Below are positions 9,959-19,968 of a DNA stretch of 64,000 nt, in pieces; position 1 is the stretch's first letter; every line of letters starts with the position of its first letter. The position numbers and the translations under genes are program-made. The notes under the pieces were generated by a model. That model had not been told where the DNA came from, did not search any database, and saw only the letters and a list, made by a program, of their open reading frames with translations. Source of the DNA: Calocera cornea HHB12733 (taxonomy: Eukaryota > Basidiomycota > Dacrymycetes > Dacrymycetales > Dacrymycetaceae); contig KV423939.1 of the NCBI GenBank assembly GCA_001632435.1, positions 68,223 to 132,222 of the forward strand, in the 5' to 3' direction.

Positions 9959-11271
9959 TCAAGCCGTCGCGAGGAAGTGCCCGATAATGAAGACTAGTTA
10001 ATTGGTTAGTGAAGCATTTAGAAACATTAACAGATGAAAAGAAACTTACCGATGGCGAGGAGGGACTTCAGGATCTTGTCCCCGTTCTCCCAGATCCATT
10101 TCGCCACGATGACGGTGACGTCCCACACCTTCTTCGCCGCTTCCTTGGGGCGCACGGCGAGCCAGGCCTTGACTTTGCCGACGCGATAGGTCGTCAGGCT
10201 TTTGGCGTCGCGCACGCGCTGCTTGACGGTGCGCTTGTGCAACGTCTTGTACGTCGCAGCGCCCTCCTTGCGGCCCTTCTGGTACTCGGGCTCGAGGTGG
10301 AGCTCCAGGCCGCGGAGCTCCCCCAACTTGACGCGGGCCTCGCGGGCGAGCGCGGCCTCCTGCGCCTCCTCCCATCCGACCTGGCGGCCGAGATGGCGCC
10401 AGCGGACGCCCTCGGCAACGAGCTCGGTGGGCCTGGCGGTCTCGCGGTCGACCAGGATCTTCTTCTGGGCGAGGGCCTCGGCGATGACCGGATTGACGTC
10501 CTCGTCGACGCTGACCTTCGGCTGCTGCTCGGGCTGCTGCTGCTGCTGGGGGTGCTGCTGCTGCTGGGGCTGCTCGGGCGAATGCGCGCTCGCCTGCTCG
10601 GGGTTCTGCGCCTGCTCGTGCGCCTGCTGCTGCTGCTGTTGCGCGTCGTGCGCCTGATCGTGCTTCTGCGCCTGCTTCTGCGCCTGCGCCTGCTGCTGCT
10701 TCTGCGCCTGCTGAGGCAGCTCGTCTTCATCGTCGTCCAGCTCGTCTGGATCCCCGGCAGCGCGCACGGGGCCTTCAGGAGCGTCCTGGGAAAGGGTCAG
10801 TTAGGGAACAGATCGTTTGGGTCTCGACGACCGAAACGATTACATACCAACTGCCCAAAGGCAGTTGTATGCGCTCGTAACGTCGCCGTTACTCACCTCG
10901 GTACCCTCCTCCACGAGGATCATCCCCTCCAGCTCGGCCGCCGTCAAGCCAGCCATCGCCGACCCCTTCTGCGCGAGCATCTCGGCGAAGAGACGCTTGA
11001 CCCAGACGTTCTCCTGGGGCGTGAGGACGACCTTGTTGTCGACGACCTTGAGGCTGATCGTCGCCTTCTCCTTGCCCTTGCGGGCCGGCGGGTTGGAGGG
11101 GCCGGGAAGCTCGAGCGCAGAGACCTGCGAGTCCTTGCGGTCGGGGCGCTTCCAGATGTCGACGAGCTTGCTGCTGGCGTCGACGCAGTCGGTGAGCGAG
11201 CCGGCAGGCGAGGAGGGCTGGGCGGGCGAGTCGGAGGCGGCGGAGGACATGGCGTTGATGATTGAATCCAT
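9959..11271 (-). CDS. Transposon accessory protein A, Gln-rich, 381 aa
   Basis: Minus-strand exons are 11271-10897, 10785-10050 and 9993-9959 (TGA). The 111-nt first intron (gtgagt..cccag) carries core copy 3. The first 125 residues include a basic KRLFAEM-type segment. The middle (about 145-205) is a Gln/Ala/His-rich low-complexity run built from CAG-like codons. The rest is charged and helical, ending in a hydrophobic tail (VIVAKWIWENGDKILKSLLA then IVFIIGHFLA) that could insert in a membrane or mediate oligomerisation. Family not recognised. It sits at the left end of the composite element, transcribed away from the transposase. A role in transposition is inferred only from location. Confidence 0.65.
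10814..10866. repeat. Core-hairpin repeat, copy 3 (in intron 1 of gene A)
   Basis: Core (reverse complement CGATTACATACC) at 10837-10848. It is followed by stem aactgcc/ggcagtt with loop caaa (10849-10866) and preceded by a 10-bp stem with one mismatch at 10814-10838. Confidence 0.9.
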
Positions 11272-11475
11272 CGCGTTTGAGCGATGGCGAGTGTAGAAGG
11301 TGGAGGAGAGGAAGAGAGAGCGAGAGCGAGAGGCCGTGCGCTTGTATGCACGAGTTCGGTCAGGGGATTTCCGAATTTGACTCCGCTCCAGATAGGAGCG
11401 GAGTCATCCGAAGCTGCCAGCAAGAACGCCTCGAGGCAGCAACACGGCTCAGTGGTGGGCGGGGTTCGAGGAGAA

Positions 11476-11552
11476 GATGCGATGCGATTGTGCGCATCGC
11501 ATCGCCGGGTTTGCTGGTATGTAATCGTTTCGGTCGTCACCTCGAGGTGACG
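11476..11552. repeat. Core-hairpin repeat, copy 4 (between genes A and B)
   Basis: Core at 11516-11527. Upstream is stem gatgcgatgcg/cgcatcgcatc at about 11476-11503; downstream is the perfect palindrome CGTCACCTCGAGGTGACG at 11535-11552. It lies in the shared 5' region of the divergent genes A and B. Confidence 0.85.
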
Positions 11553-11941
11553 ATCTCCATTGACCCCAGGTCATCAGTGGCAGCACGGGAGAGGGGATAC
11601 GGTCGCCTAGAGACCATTGTTAGATAGCGTAGCCAGAACAATAGACAAATGAGAGAGAGCGAGAGAAGAATGTCCAAGAATGTGGACAATGACGACCCTG
11701 AGACGGACTTAAGGGAAATCATCCGTCGGCGGCGGATGCAAACGGGGCGCAAAGGGGCGAGCTCATCGCCTCGAGACCCCTGCTCATCGTCTCTGACTAC
11801 AACGACCATCTGCTCTGCTTCAACTGATACTCAAGACTTCAAACCTGCACCAAAGAACAATTTTGTAAGTCATTTGTCATTTATAACTCTTCTAGATGAT
11901 CACTAACTATTTTATTCAGGTACTTCTCCACATCCAAGACG

Positions 11942-13034
11942 ATGCAAGAGAGTACGAGTACGAGGGATGATCCGGGGGACGGACCACGCCTGCTGCAATA
12001 CGGGGAGGGCAATTCAGGCATCCCAGGTACGCACATCGTTTCAAGCAGATATATGCGCTGGACTGACATTGTCTGCAGATGAGAGGCCCCCCACGATGAG
12101 CCAGGAAGGGGTCCGCCCTGAGCAACGCGTCGAGGCCGATGCTCAGGGCGAAGCTCCGATTGCGCAAGTCGCCAGCCTCGACAACGACCGGAACGATTAC
12201 ATACCAATTGCTCTCCGCCTCCGGGAGAGCACCCCCGCCGCCTGCCTGAGGGGCAGCGGGTTCGACCACACGGCGGCGACGACGAGCTCTCCACTCGACG
12301 TCTCCTCCGTGTCCCCCACCACCCCCGATGCTGCGATCTCCCCCTCTGCCGACACAGCGGCCGCTGTGGCGGAGGCCGATGGGATCTCGGCCTCGGGCTC
12401 TTCCCCTGCTCTCATCTCCAGCAGCCGCGACGACAGCGCCGATCCCGTCACTGCGATCGATGCCGACGTCGAGACGGAGCAGGCCAAGGCGACAACTCTG
12501 CACAACAGTGCCAGCATCGATTCCGTCCTCGGCGTTCTGCTCGAGCACGAGAGCGACCCGACCGAAGAGCCTTTGCCGGCGTACACGCGCTACGAGCTGA
12601 AGGAGCCGGTGTACAAGCGCCGGATGAGGAACAGGCCCGCGCCGACCTCTGCGCCTGCACCTCCTCCGTCCCTTCCTCCTACCCCCCCTCCTTCCCCTCC
12701 TGCCTCTCTCCCTGCCTCTCTCCCTGCCTCTTCTGCTCCCAAGTACGACGCAGGCCTCGAGTGGAGCAGGAGGCGCGCGGAGAAGCACATTGCTCGCGAG
12801 CTCGGGCTTCCTGTCGAGACCGTCGCCCAGCTCCTCAACAGCACCACCTCCCGTTCCAACACCACCTCCACAACCAACACCACCTCCACAACCAACACCA
12901 CCTCCACAACCAACACCACCTCCCGTCCCAGCAACACGTCGACCCAGCCGCGCGCACTGTCGACAACGCGTGCTTTCAAGATACATCGCTCCCTGCTGGG
13001 GAGCGCTATGCGCCTCGTCTCCGGCAGGGCGTGA
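11942..13034 (+). CDS. Transposon accessory protein B, Ser/Thr/Pro-rich, 346 aa
   Basis: Exons are 11942-12026 and 12079-13034 (TGA); the intron runs gtacgc..tgcag in phase 1. An upstream frame (11649-11864, donor gtaagt) may be a non-coding leader exon, because joining it to the next acceptor at 11920 meets a stop. The protein is largely low complexity: Ser/Ala/Asp-rich to about 200, then a Pro-rich stretch, then three tandem copies of an 18-bp unit encoding Asn/Thr/Ser. A short helical segment (EWSRRRAEKHIARELGLP) precedes the repeats. Core copy 5 is read as coding (DRNDYIP). Family not recognised; transposition role inferred from context. Confidence 0.55.
12194..12230. repeat. Core-hairpin repeat, copy 5 (in gene B)
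   Basis: Reverse-complement core at 12194-12205, followed by stem gctctcc/ggagagc (12210-12216 and 12224-12230). This copy lies in an open coding frame. Confidence 0.85.
12848..12919 (+). repeat. 18-bp tandem repeat in gene B
   Basis: Unit ACCACCTCCACAACCAAC repeated about three times, plus partial copies at each end. It encodes a Thr/Asn/Ser-rich low-complexity tract. Confidence 0.75.
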
Positions 13035-13170
13035 GCCCTTTGCCATATGTCAAACTCTCCTACGATCTTATGCTCTCACTCCCGCTTCCCACCTTTTCCT
13101 TCCTTTCCCCCTCGCCGCTGCGCTCCCCTGAGGGGGTAGCTTACACATTCTCTATTTGAAGCGACCACGT

Positions 13171-13209
13171 TGTATTAAGCCTTTAAGGCTAGAATTAACT
13201 TCTAATACA
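13171..13209. terminator. Nested palindromes between genes B and C
   Basis: AGCCTTTAAGGCT (13178-13190) is a perfect palindrome, enclosed by TGTATTA (13171) and TAATACA (13203). It lies 140 bp after the gene B stop, so a 3'-end or spacer function is possible. Function is inferred from position only. Confidence 0.3.
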
Positions 13210-13651
13210 TTCGTTCATAAAAACCCGTGCCTAGCCCTGCTCTCCTCTCCTGACTTGCCTAGCCGCTAGGAAAGATGCACCCGCACCCCCTACGTCCCAT
13301 CGCGTCTGTCTCAGCGCATACACGCGCCTCTCTCCCCCCCACGTCGACCTCGACAGCGGGCTCCGAGCATCAGACAACGAGTAACGCGTTGAGGGTCGAT
13401 GACGCAGGGAACCCTGAGCGTCAACTCCCCTCCTCCTCGTCGACCGCACATCCCAAACCGATAGCTCAGCCCGTCCGCCAACGACACGCGATTCAACGCG
13501 TTCGACAGTCTGTCCTGGACCGATATCGACATCCGAGAGGGGTAGCAGGACATTGGGTGGGGCGATCGGCGAGATAATTGGGTGCGAGGTGACCAGGTAC
13601 GTCCCGTATCCATTTCGCCTAGCATCCAGCACCGTCTGACTTGTCCCCAGC

Positions 13652-16600
13652 ATGCCCGCCAGCAAGAACAACAGCAAGAAGTCCCGGGGGATTGTTGTAT
13701 GCGTGTGCAAGCGCTGCAAGACGAAACATCGGCACAACGGGCTGGAGTGGTCTCTCGAGGGGTATCGCCAGCATCAGCGGTCCATCGCTGCCGCCGCCCG
13801 TCGCTCCAAGAGACCAGGGCAGTCAGGACCCAGCGCAGCATCCCCTCAAGATAACGAAATGCAGCAAGAGACTCCGGGATGGAGTCCAGAGGCTGACTGG
13901 ATGGACGTGGACGAGCAGATGGCTCAGAATGCCGACTACGCGCTCGAGGAGGCTGCGTTCCACCCACCCTCTCCTCCTCCCCAGCTCCCTCTCGCCGCTC
14001 CTCTTCCCCCAGCACCCCCAGCATCACCACCGCCAGCACCATCAGCACCATCGACACCGTCTCAGCTCCCTCCTCTGGCCGTTGTAGCAGTCCCGCCCGC
14101 TGCTGCGACGACCAGAACGATTACATACCTCCTGGAAGGAGGTATCGAAGGCCCCATCGATGACCCTCCCCCTCCCTCTCCCTCTCTCCCTCCCTCTCCC
14201 TCTCCCTCTCCCTCTCCCTCTCCAGCTCCCGCTCCCTCTCCCTCTCCAGCTCCCGCTCCTATTGACCTCGCAGAGCCTCTCCCACTGGACGATCCGATGG
14301 ACTCTGACGAAGATGCCCTGGACGACGGGATCTCTGTCAGCGACCTCGCTATTCCTCTTGGCCCACCGCCGGCCCCGTATGACTTCGATCGGCCAGCGCG
14401 GGGACCTCTGGACTCCTACTTTGACCTGCATGCAAATGCAGCAGTACGGGCTGTATGCCTTCTGCTCTTGCACATGCATGCACGGTTCCAACTGCCCCAT
14501 GTGGCGTGCTCTTTCCTGGCGACCATGCTGTACGCGATACTGGAGTTCTACTCCGTCCTGCGCGCTGCTGATACCTTCACCCCCGAGACTGCTCCTCCTC
14601 GCACTCTGCGCACGATCTATCGCCGATTGGGACTGACGGATCATTTCGAAGTGCGCACGCTATGTCCCAAGTGCTGGAGCTTTGAGGACTTTGAACACGG
14701 GCGGGCTGACGCAGAACTGGATTTGGAACTCGGGCTTGCGGATAGCGATTTGGAAGCTGAGAACGGCTCTCTTTTGGAACGGCGTTGCCCCAGACCTCAG
14801 TGTCGAGAACTGCTATACGCTGAGGCACCGCGGTCTGGAATACCTCGGGCAAGACGACAAGCACCATACGACCTTCTCTCCCTGCAGCTAGCAGACTTCC
14901 TTGGGCAACCTGGCTTCGAGGATGCCTGCGAATCGTATCTGGATGATACCAGCACTCCTGGGCGATATGCACGCCTTCAAGATGGGAGTGTCTGGCAGGA
15001 CTTACCTGCGCACGATGGAGCGCGCTTCTTCCCACGCAACCGTGCAGATGCTGCTGTACAAGATGAGCTGCGTCTCGGCGTGCTCATCTCCATGGATTGG
15101 TAAGTCTACAGCTTCTTGCCCTGCTGCTCAGCTAACCGCCCTTCCAGGTTCAACCCAAATCAGTCCACGGTCGCCGAAAGCCACTCCACGGGCCCCTTAT
15201 CTGTCTGTATCGGTAACCTCCCCCCCGAGCTGCGCTTCAGAGTGCAGAACCTCTGCCTCATTGGAATCTTGCCTGGCCCCAAAGAGCCAAACGCGCAGGA
15301 GCTGCAGCGGTTCCTCCGGCCCCTGGTGGAAGACCTCCGGCGTCTTTGGGAGGACGGCATCGTGGTTCGGACTCCCAAGAGTCCTAGAGGTGCGTCGAGA
15401 CGACCGGACGATTACATACCAACTCGCTCACGTCTTCCTTCTCCATTCAGGCCGCAGAGTCCGCGTCGCCCTGCTCGCGATCGTGTGCGATCACCCAGCC
15501 CTCTGCAAAATGGCTGGCTTCGCCGACCAAGGACACAAGCGGCACCCGTGCACCCAGTGCCACATCAACCGCAAGGACGCCCTCGAGCGCGGCTGGGATT
15601 CGACTGGAGTTCTGCGCCGAGATGGCCAGCTTCACAAGCGCCGAGCCGCACAGATGTATCGATTCGAAATGGAGAATGCGCCGCCCAACCAGGCCCAGAA
15701 GTATTTCAACAAGCACGGAGCGCGCTGGAGCGAGTTCAACCGCCTCTCCTACTACGATCCCGTCACGATGGCGGTCATCGACCCTATGCACACGTTTCTG
15801 CAAGGGCTGATGAAGACGCAGTGGTACCATATGTGGGTGCTCGGAGGGAAGGACAAGGTCAAGGTGCTCAGAGCAGGCACTGAAGCGGGCGTCAAGCGAG
15901 AGCTGGATGAGATCCATGCCGGCCTTGCCACGGTGCGTACTTCACCTTTCAGCTCATCGAGCACCACTGACAGCTCAACAGTTTGAGATGCCGGTCTCAT
16001 CTGCCCGGTTGCCCTCGCAGGTTGGAGAACCTGCGGGCGGCAGCTTGACATCGGACGAATGGAGAGCGCTCGGCGTGCTCTATGGACCCGCCGCGATCCC
16101 ACCCGTTCTGCTCAAGGCCGCGCAAGAACAGCCAAAGCCAACACGGCGCAATCGAACTCAAGCAGAGGGTCCAGCTCCCAAACCGCGCGTTCACCCCGAT
16201 GCCGCTAGCAACTACCTCAAGCTCGCTGCGGTCCTCAAGATCTTCTTGAGGAGGGAGCTGAGGGACACCGAGCTAGTGCGAGGCACTGAGCTCTTCCTCG
16301 AGTATGTTGAGGAATACGGTCAGGTACGCCAGACGACCAGAACGATTACATACCAACAGGGCAACCCCTGTTGGTGCTTTTCCTCTCCCTCCCCCATTTA
16401 TTCCTCCTCCTCGCGCTGACCTCTCGCCAGATCTACGGCGTCCAGAACGTCACCCCAACCTTCCACTGGGTCACGCACATGGCAGATCAAGTGCGTCGAT
16501 TCGGCCCCGTCCACGGCTTCTGGACCTTCCTATTCGAACGCCTCAACAAGGTCCTCAAGACCTGCCAGACCAACGGGCATAAGGGCGGGGCAGTAGAGCT

Positions 16601-17476
16601 TACCTTTGCTCGCGAGTTCAAGCGCGAGATGGCACTTGTACGCATGGTAAGTGGTCTCTCTGCGCATTACTAACTAAACTAACTAATCTGCAGCACTCTG
16701 TCCTGGCGAACCAGGAGGACGACTTGCTCGCTCGTCTGCTGGCTGTCGAGCTGCAGAAGCGCCCACGCGATCTAGCCCGCACCGGCACTCTGACTGCGCT
16801 CGCTGCCGAAGCGCAGGACGCAGCACAAGGCAGGCTCTGCCACCGCTCTCGACCGATCGGCAGCGGCAAGACTCGCCTGCTCGGCGACCAGATGCAGCGC
16901 CGGCTGCTTGGTTGGTATCGACATCGGCACCCGCAGCTCGTCCTCCACCTCGCAAGCGATGCGAGGGCCCCGCGCCGCGCCAAGTTCCTCGAGAGTCAGG
17001 CGACCTGGTACTCGAAGATGCTGCTTGACGGCAAGCGCATGGTCACCAGTCCCGAGGAACAGAAGAACAAATCGGACTCGCTCGTTCTGGCGCAAATCCG
17101 CCGTGGTTTGCAGTGGGTCGGCGAGCTCAGGGAGGTGCTGCAGCACACCCAGCCTGGGATCGACGTCCCCCACACTTTCGCTGTTGTGGCCTGGCTCGTC
17201 CCCCTGCCAGAAATGCCTAATCTTGCCGATCTGTACCAGAACCTCCCCGAGCTAGAGGTGGAGTTCTGGCGGCATCGCCAGTACCAGCCGCTGGACGACC
17301 TCGCCCCCGATCCGCTTGTTCTCGCCGACGATATCGCCGGCGTCGCAGCAAGATGCGAGATGGAGATCGAGGGAGAAACGGTGTGGGTCACAACTGGCAT
17401 GAGCCAGGTAAGTCCTGTTGACTGTTTGCATTAACATAACGCTAACTATACTACACAGAACGGTCGATCACTATAA
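13652..17476 (+). CDS. Tnp2-like (Plavaka/CACTA-type) transposase, 1153 aa
   Basis: Seven exons: 13652-15099, 15148-15389, 15451-15932, 15982-16323, 16431-16646, 16694-17407 and 17459-17476 (TAA). All phases agree. A possible 5'UTR intron ends at 13650, just before the ATG. N-terminal Cys pairs (VCVCKRCKTKH; CPKCWSFEDFE; RCPRPQCREL) suggest zinc ribbons. A Pro/Ser-rich linker spans about 100-210. Family landmarks follow: DWFNPNQST near 482, GPKEPNAQELQRFLRPLV near 530, a Cys/His motif HPCTQCHINRKD near 600, VIDPMHTFLQGL near 674 (the DxMH catalytic region), AGGSLTSDEW, and FGPVHGFWTFLFERLNK near 862. These match Agaricomycete Tnp2/Plavaka transposases. It should cut and rejoin the element ends. 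Introns 2 and 4 contain core copies 7 and 8. The frame is intact, so the element may be recent or active. Confidence 0.85.
14118..14145. repeat. Core-hairpin repeat, copy 6 (in transposase exon 1)
   Basis: Reverse-complement core at 14118-14129 overlapping stem atacctcct/aggaggtat (14125-14145, loop gga). It reads through in frame (TTRTITYLLEGG); an unrecognised intron here is not excluded. Confidence 0.85.
14163..14258 (+). repeat. CCCTCT/CCAGCT hexamer tract in transposase
   Basis: Tandem CCCTCT and CCAGCTCCCGCT-like units encode a Ser-Pro/Ala-Pro linker (SPSPSPSPAPAPSPSP). Confidence 0.8.
15394..15420. repeat. Core-hairpin repeat, copy 7 (transposase intron 2)
   Basis: Reverse-complement core at 15409-15420 inside the 61-nt intron 15390-15450. 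Only a weak short stem (gtcg/cgac) lies on the upstream side; this is the least structured copy. Confidence 0.75.
16343..16375. repeat. Core-hairpin repeat, copy 8 (transposase intron 4)
   Basis: Reverse-complement core at 16343-16354 overlapping the perfect 10-bp stem accaacaggg/ccctgttggt (16352-16375, loop caac). The host intron is 107 nt, about twice the length of its neighbours. Confidence 0.9.
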
Positions 17477-17646
17477 CGAACTACATAGCCCTTTTTTTTC
17501 CTGTTTTTCTTTCTTTCTTTTTTTTTGGGGGGGTGCTTGCTGAGGGGTTTTTTTTGCAGGAACTTGTCGTAGGATAGCATAATCTGTGAATGAGGTAAGT
17601 TCTGTGCTGAGAAGAGCAGCGCGCACTCACTTTGGTATCATAGTAC

Positions 17647-17698
17647 TGTAATCGTCCGACCGGGACGATTACATACCAACACCCTCGCGCCCCGCGAG
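17647..17698. repeat. Core-hairpin repeat, copy 9 (3' end of gene D)
   Basis: Reverse-complement core at 17666-17677. Here the core is itself one arm of an 11-bp perfect stem (17647-17657 with 17663-17673, loop gaccg). A second stem ctcgcg/cgcgag follows at 17684-17698. Confidence 0.9.
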
Positions 17699-19360
17699 CT
17701 TCAAGCAGAGCTGCTCGGGCACTCCGTCGGGGTATCCCTCCTTGACCGCCCAGTTCTCCCAGTTGTGCGCCTCCGCCTCCTCCCACTCGGCATCGACCAT
17801 GAAACGAAAAGGGGGAGCGGTGGGCATTACTTCGACGGTGCGTCCGCAGTCCACCCTCCTGGTCAAGCCAGAGGGCCCAGCCTTCCCCTTTCCCTTGCCT
17901 CTAGTCGGCCGCGGTGCCCTGAGGAAGTCGTCGGCCATCTTGTTGATGGTGTCCCAGAACTGAAGCAGGTTAGCTGTTTCCCTTCCCCCTTGGGAGACAC
18001 TCACGGTCTTGTCCATCCAATCAGGACGGCGGCGCTCGTTGATTTTCAGGAATGGGTCCTGCCGATCCTCATTGGTGATCTTCTTCAAGCGGAACATGAA
18101 GTCCCGCCACTTCTGACTGTTTTCGCCATCCGAATCCCCGCTCCAATCCTCGCCTACGAGATCCTCGACCGCGAACGCAATCTTGACGTCGTCCTGGTCG
18201 AGATTGTTCTCCTCGGCGAGCTGCTCGAGCCCGCCCTCGATCTGGGTCATACGCTATCCAATGGTCAGTGTTGGGGCAACGAGCATGGCATCGAAGAGCT
18301 CACGGTCTGGCGACGCTGTACGCGCCTCCCCACGCTGTCCTTCCTGCGTTTGGCAGCCCCGCCGTCGTCCCGGGACTGCTCCTGAATCCTCCACACCTCC
18401 TTCAACCCATCCCACGCCGCTCCCCCAAGATCCAGCAAGGTATCCTCATTGATCCAGTGTTTGCGATACTTCTCGGCGACGGCGCTCATGGCATTGGACT
18501 GGAGGAGGATCAGCACTTGGTATGTAATCGTCCGGTCGCTGAACGACCGGCGCTACTTACCCTCTCGCGATTGTAGACAATCTTGGCCGCCTTCGCCAAG
18601 ATTTCCATGTTCTCGGGATCGGACTTGGGCTTCTTGAAGTTGGGCTCGACGCGAAGATCGTCTGCACCCTCGGGCGCAGGGAGGTGAGGCCCAGTCTTGG
18701 AGGGCATGAGGCAGTCGGCCTCCTCGGGGTCGTAGCCAAACATTGATTGAAGCTGCTCGCGCATCTTCTTCTGTAGCCAGGGTGAGTGAGCTTTCCAAGC
18801 GCGCAAAGTAACTGACACGTACGATCAGGTAAAGGCGAGTGACCACCTCCCCCCCCACGAGCTGCCTGCGCATCAACTTACCCACGCGCAGGGTCTTCGC
18901 TTCAGGCTGCGCCTGGTCGCTCTCGATCTCGCTGTCTTCGTTGCGCTGGCGGATGCGGGTGGGCTTGATCTTCTTCCTGGAGCTGGGCGCGGACTGACGT
19001 TTCTCCACTACATCCAGGCGCTCTGCGAGATCGCGGACAGTCTCGACAATCGGGCTGTCCGGCGGGAGGGACGACGTGGTGCTCAGGGGGGACCGCTGTG
19101 GGGTCCCCATGTACGAGCCGGAGAATGAGTGGGAGGTGGAAGAGGGGAGGCTGTGGAGAGGACGCGCGATTACATCCTTAGTTGGTATGTAATCGCTCCG
19201 GTCCTCTGCGCGCGACTGACCTTCCGTTGTCTGCGCCAGCCGCCGCAGCCACGACGATCTCCCTCACGAGCTTCAGCTTCTCCAGCGACCATTGCTCCAT
19301 GCGGAGGTCCCGCCAGAAGTCCATCATCTCCTCGGAGGGGGAGGAGCCGTTTGCCAACGA
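17669..19360 (-). CDS. Transposon accessory protein D, charged, about 464 aa
   Basis: Minus-strand exons are 19360-19221, 19150-18882, 18811-18561, 18498-18304, 18253-18005 and 17959-17669. Every junction is in phase; intron 2 is resolved by the acceptor gtgtcag, giving VTLRAWKAHSPWLQKKM. The start MSLANGSS is the first ATG in frame. A short coiled-coil-like segment (ETVRDLAERLDVVEKRQ) precedes a basic patch (SRKKIKPTRIRQR). The remainder is acidic and Trp-containing, without a motif I know. The stop codon TAA lies inside core copy 9. Introns 1 and 3 carry copies 11 and 10. Family not recognised; it converges on the transposase gene. Confidence 0.65.
18519..18550. repeat. Core-hairpin repeat, copy 10 (gene D intron 3)
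   Basis: Core at 18519-18530 followed by the perfect stem ccggtcg/cgaccgg (18532-18550, loop ctgaa), inside the 62-nt intron. Confidence 0.9.
19159..19208. repeat. Core-hairpin repeat, copy 11 (gene D intron 1)
   Basis: Core at 19184-19195. The core half-site is duplicated in inverted form: GCGATTACAT at 19166-19175 and ATGTAATCGC at 19187-19196, enclosed by gaggac/gtcctc. It lies in the 70-nt first intron. Confidence 0.9.
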
Positions 19361-19655
19361 CATGAAGAACACGCGATGGGAAGTGCAGAGGAGTTGGGGA
19401 GCGTAAGGGAGGGAAGAGGGGGATGTATGCGATGAGGGGGTGGAGGGGAGGATTTCTTATGGGTGAGAAAAGGCGGGCTGCGTATGTCTGTGATTGGTCG
19501 CTGTAAGACGGCATTAGCTAGCTCAATGCCACATTGGGAAAGAGGATCGGCCGGGGATGGATCAGCCCGCGTCATAGGGCCCGTGGAGCGAGCTGGCTGC
19601 AAAAATAAGTATATTCGCTATGCTAGAAGTAGATAAAGCTTGTCTAAACTAATAC

Positions 19656-19696
19656 CTAGGATAGTGTCGTACGGCGTATGAATGACACTGTCCTAG
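19656..19696. repeat. Inverted repeat at the right edge of the composite element
   Basis: CTAGGATAGTGTC (19656-19668) pairs with GACACTGTCCTAG (19684-19696), with one mismatch in 13 bp. The arm resembles the left-edge CTGTCCTAG at 9593, so this may be the right terminal repeat beside a second, oppositely oriented copy. Confidence 0.5.
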
Positions 19697-19968
19697 AGCA
19701 ACGGAAATACGGCCTCAACACCTCCTCCTGGACCTCGGGTCAGGTGACCTCACAGACCTTATCGCGGCCTAGCAAATCAGACCCTGACACGCAGTGAATT
19801 TCTTTCCCCTCACTGCAGGCTGTGCCGCGGCGGGAGTCAGGAGTCAGGGCCCACGCCGCGCGGTGGCATCAGCCCGCCTCCGCGCCCGCCTTGCATCGTC
19901 GAGTGCCCTCCGAGCCTAGTAGTGGAACCCCCTCTCCCTCCCCCTCCCCTCCCCGCCTGTGAGGCCCG

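Larger units (their letters stand above)
9593..19668. mobile_element. Composite CACTA-like (Plavaka/Tnp2-type) DNA transposon, about 10 kb
   Basis: Four genes lie in one block: an unknown Gln-rich protein (-), a Pro/Ser/Thr-rich protein (+), a Tnp2-like transposase (+) and a further unknown protein (-). All eleven copies of a 12-bp core repeat that I found in the window fall inside this interval, which ties the four genes into one unit. Termini are tentative. The left edge reads CTGTCCTAGTTAGATAGCTT at 9593, and the right edge, read inward from 19668, starts GACACTATCCTAGG and later has TTTAGACAAGCTT. These resemble imperfect inverted repeats with a CACTA-like start, but no clear target-site duplication was found. 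The right end lies about 300 bp before the TSC2 start codon. Boundary confidence is low; the block as a unit is well supported. Confidence 0.6.

Noticed and set aside
10009..11265. A 418-codon plus-strand open frame
   Set aside because: It is the antisense of gene A; Leu-rich runs come from reading the CAG-type repeats backwards. The minus-strand gene has consistent splice sites.
11916..13046. A 376-codon minus-strand open frame
   Set aside because: Antisense shadow of gene B, including a Gly/Val repeat from the 18-bp tandem array.
9747..19195. Interpreting the core repeats as classic introner elements that create new introns
   Set aside because: Copies also occur in intergenic DNA and in coding frames, in both orientations, and the intronic copies lie within introns rather than forming their ends.
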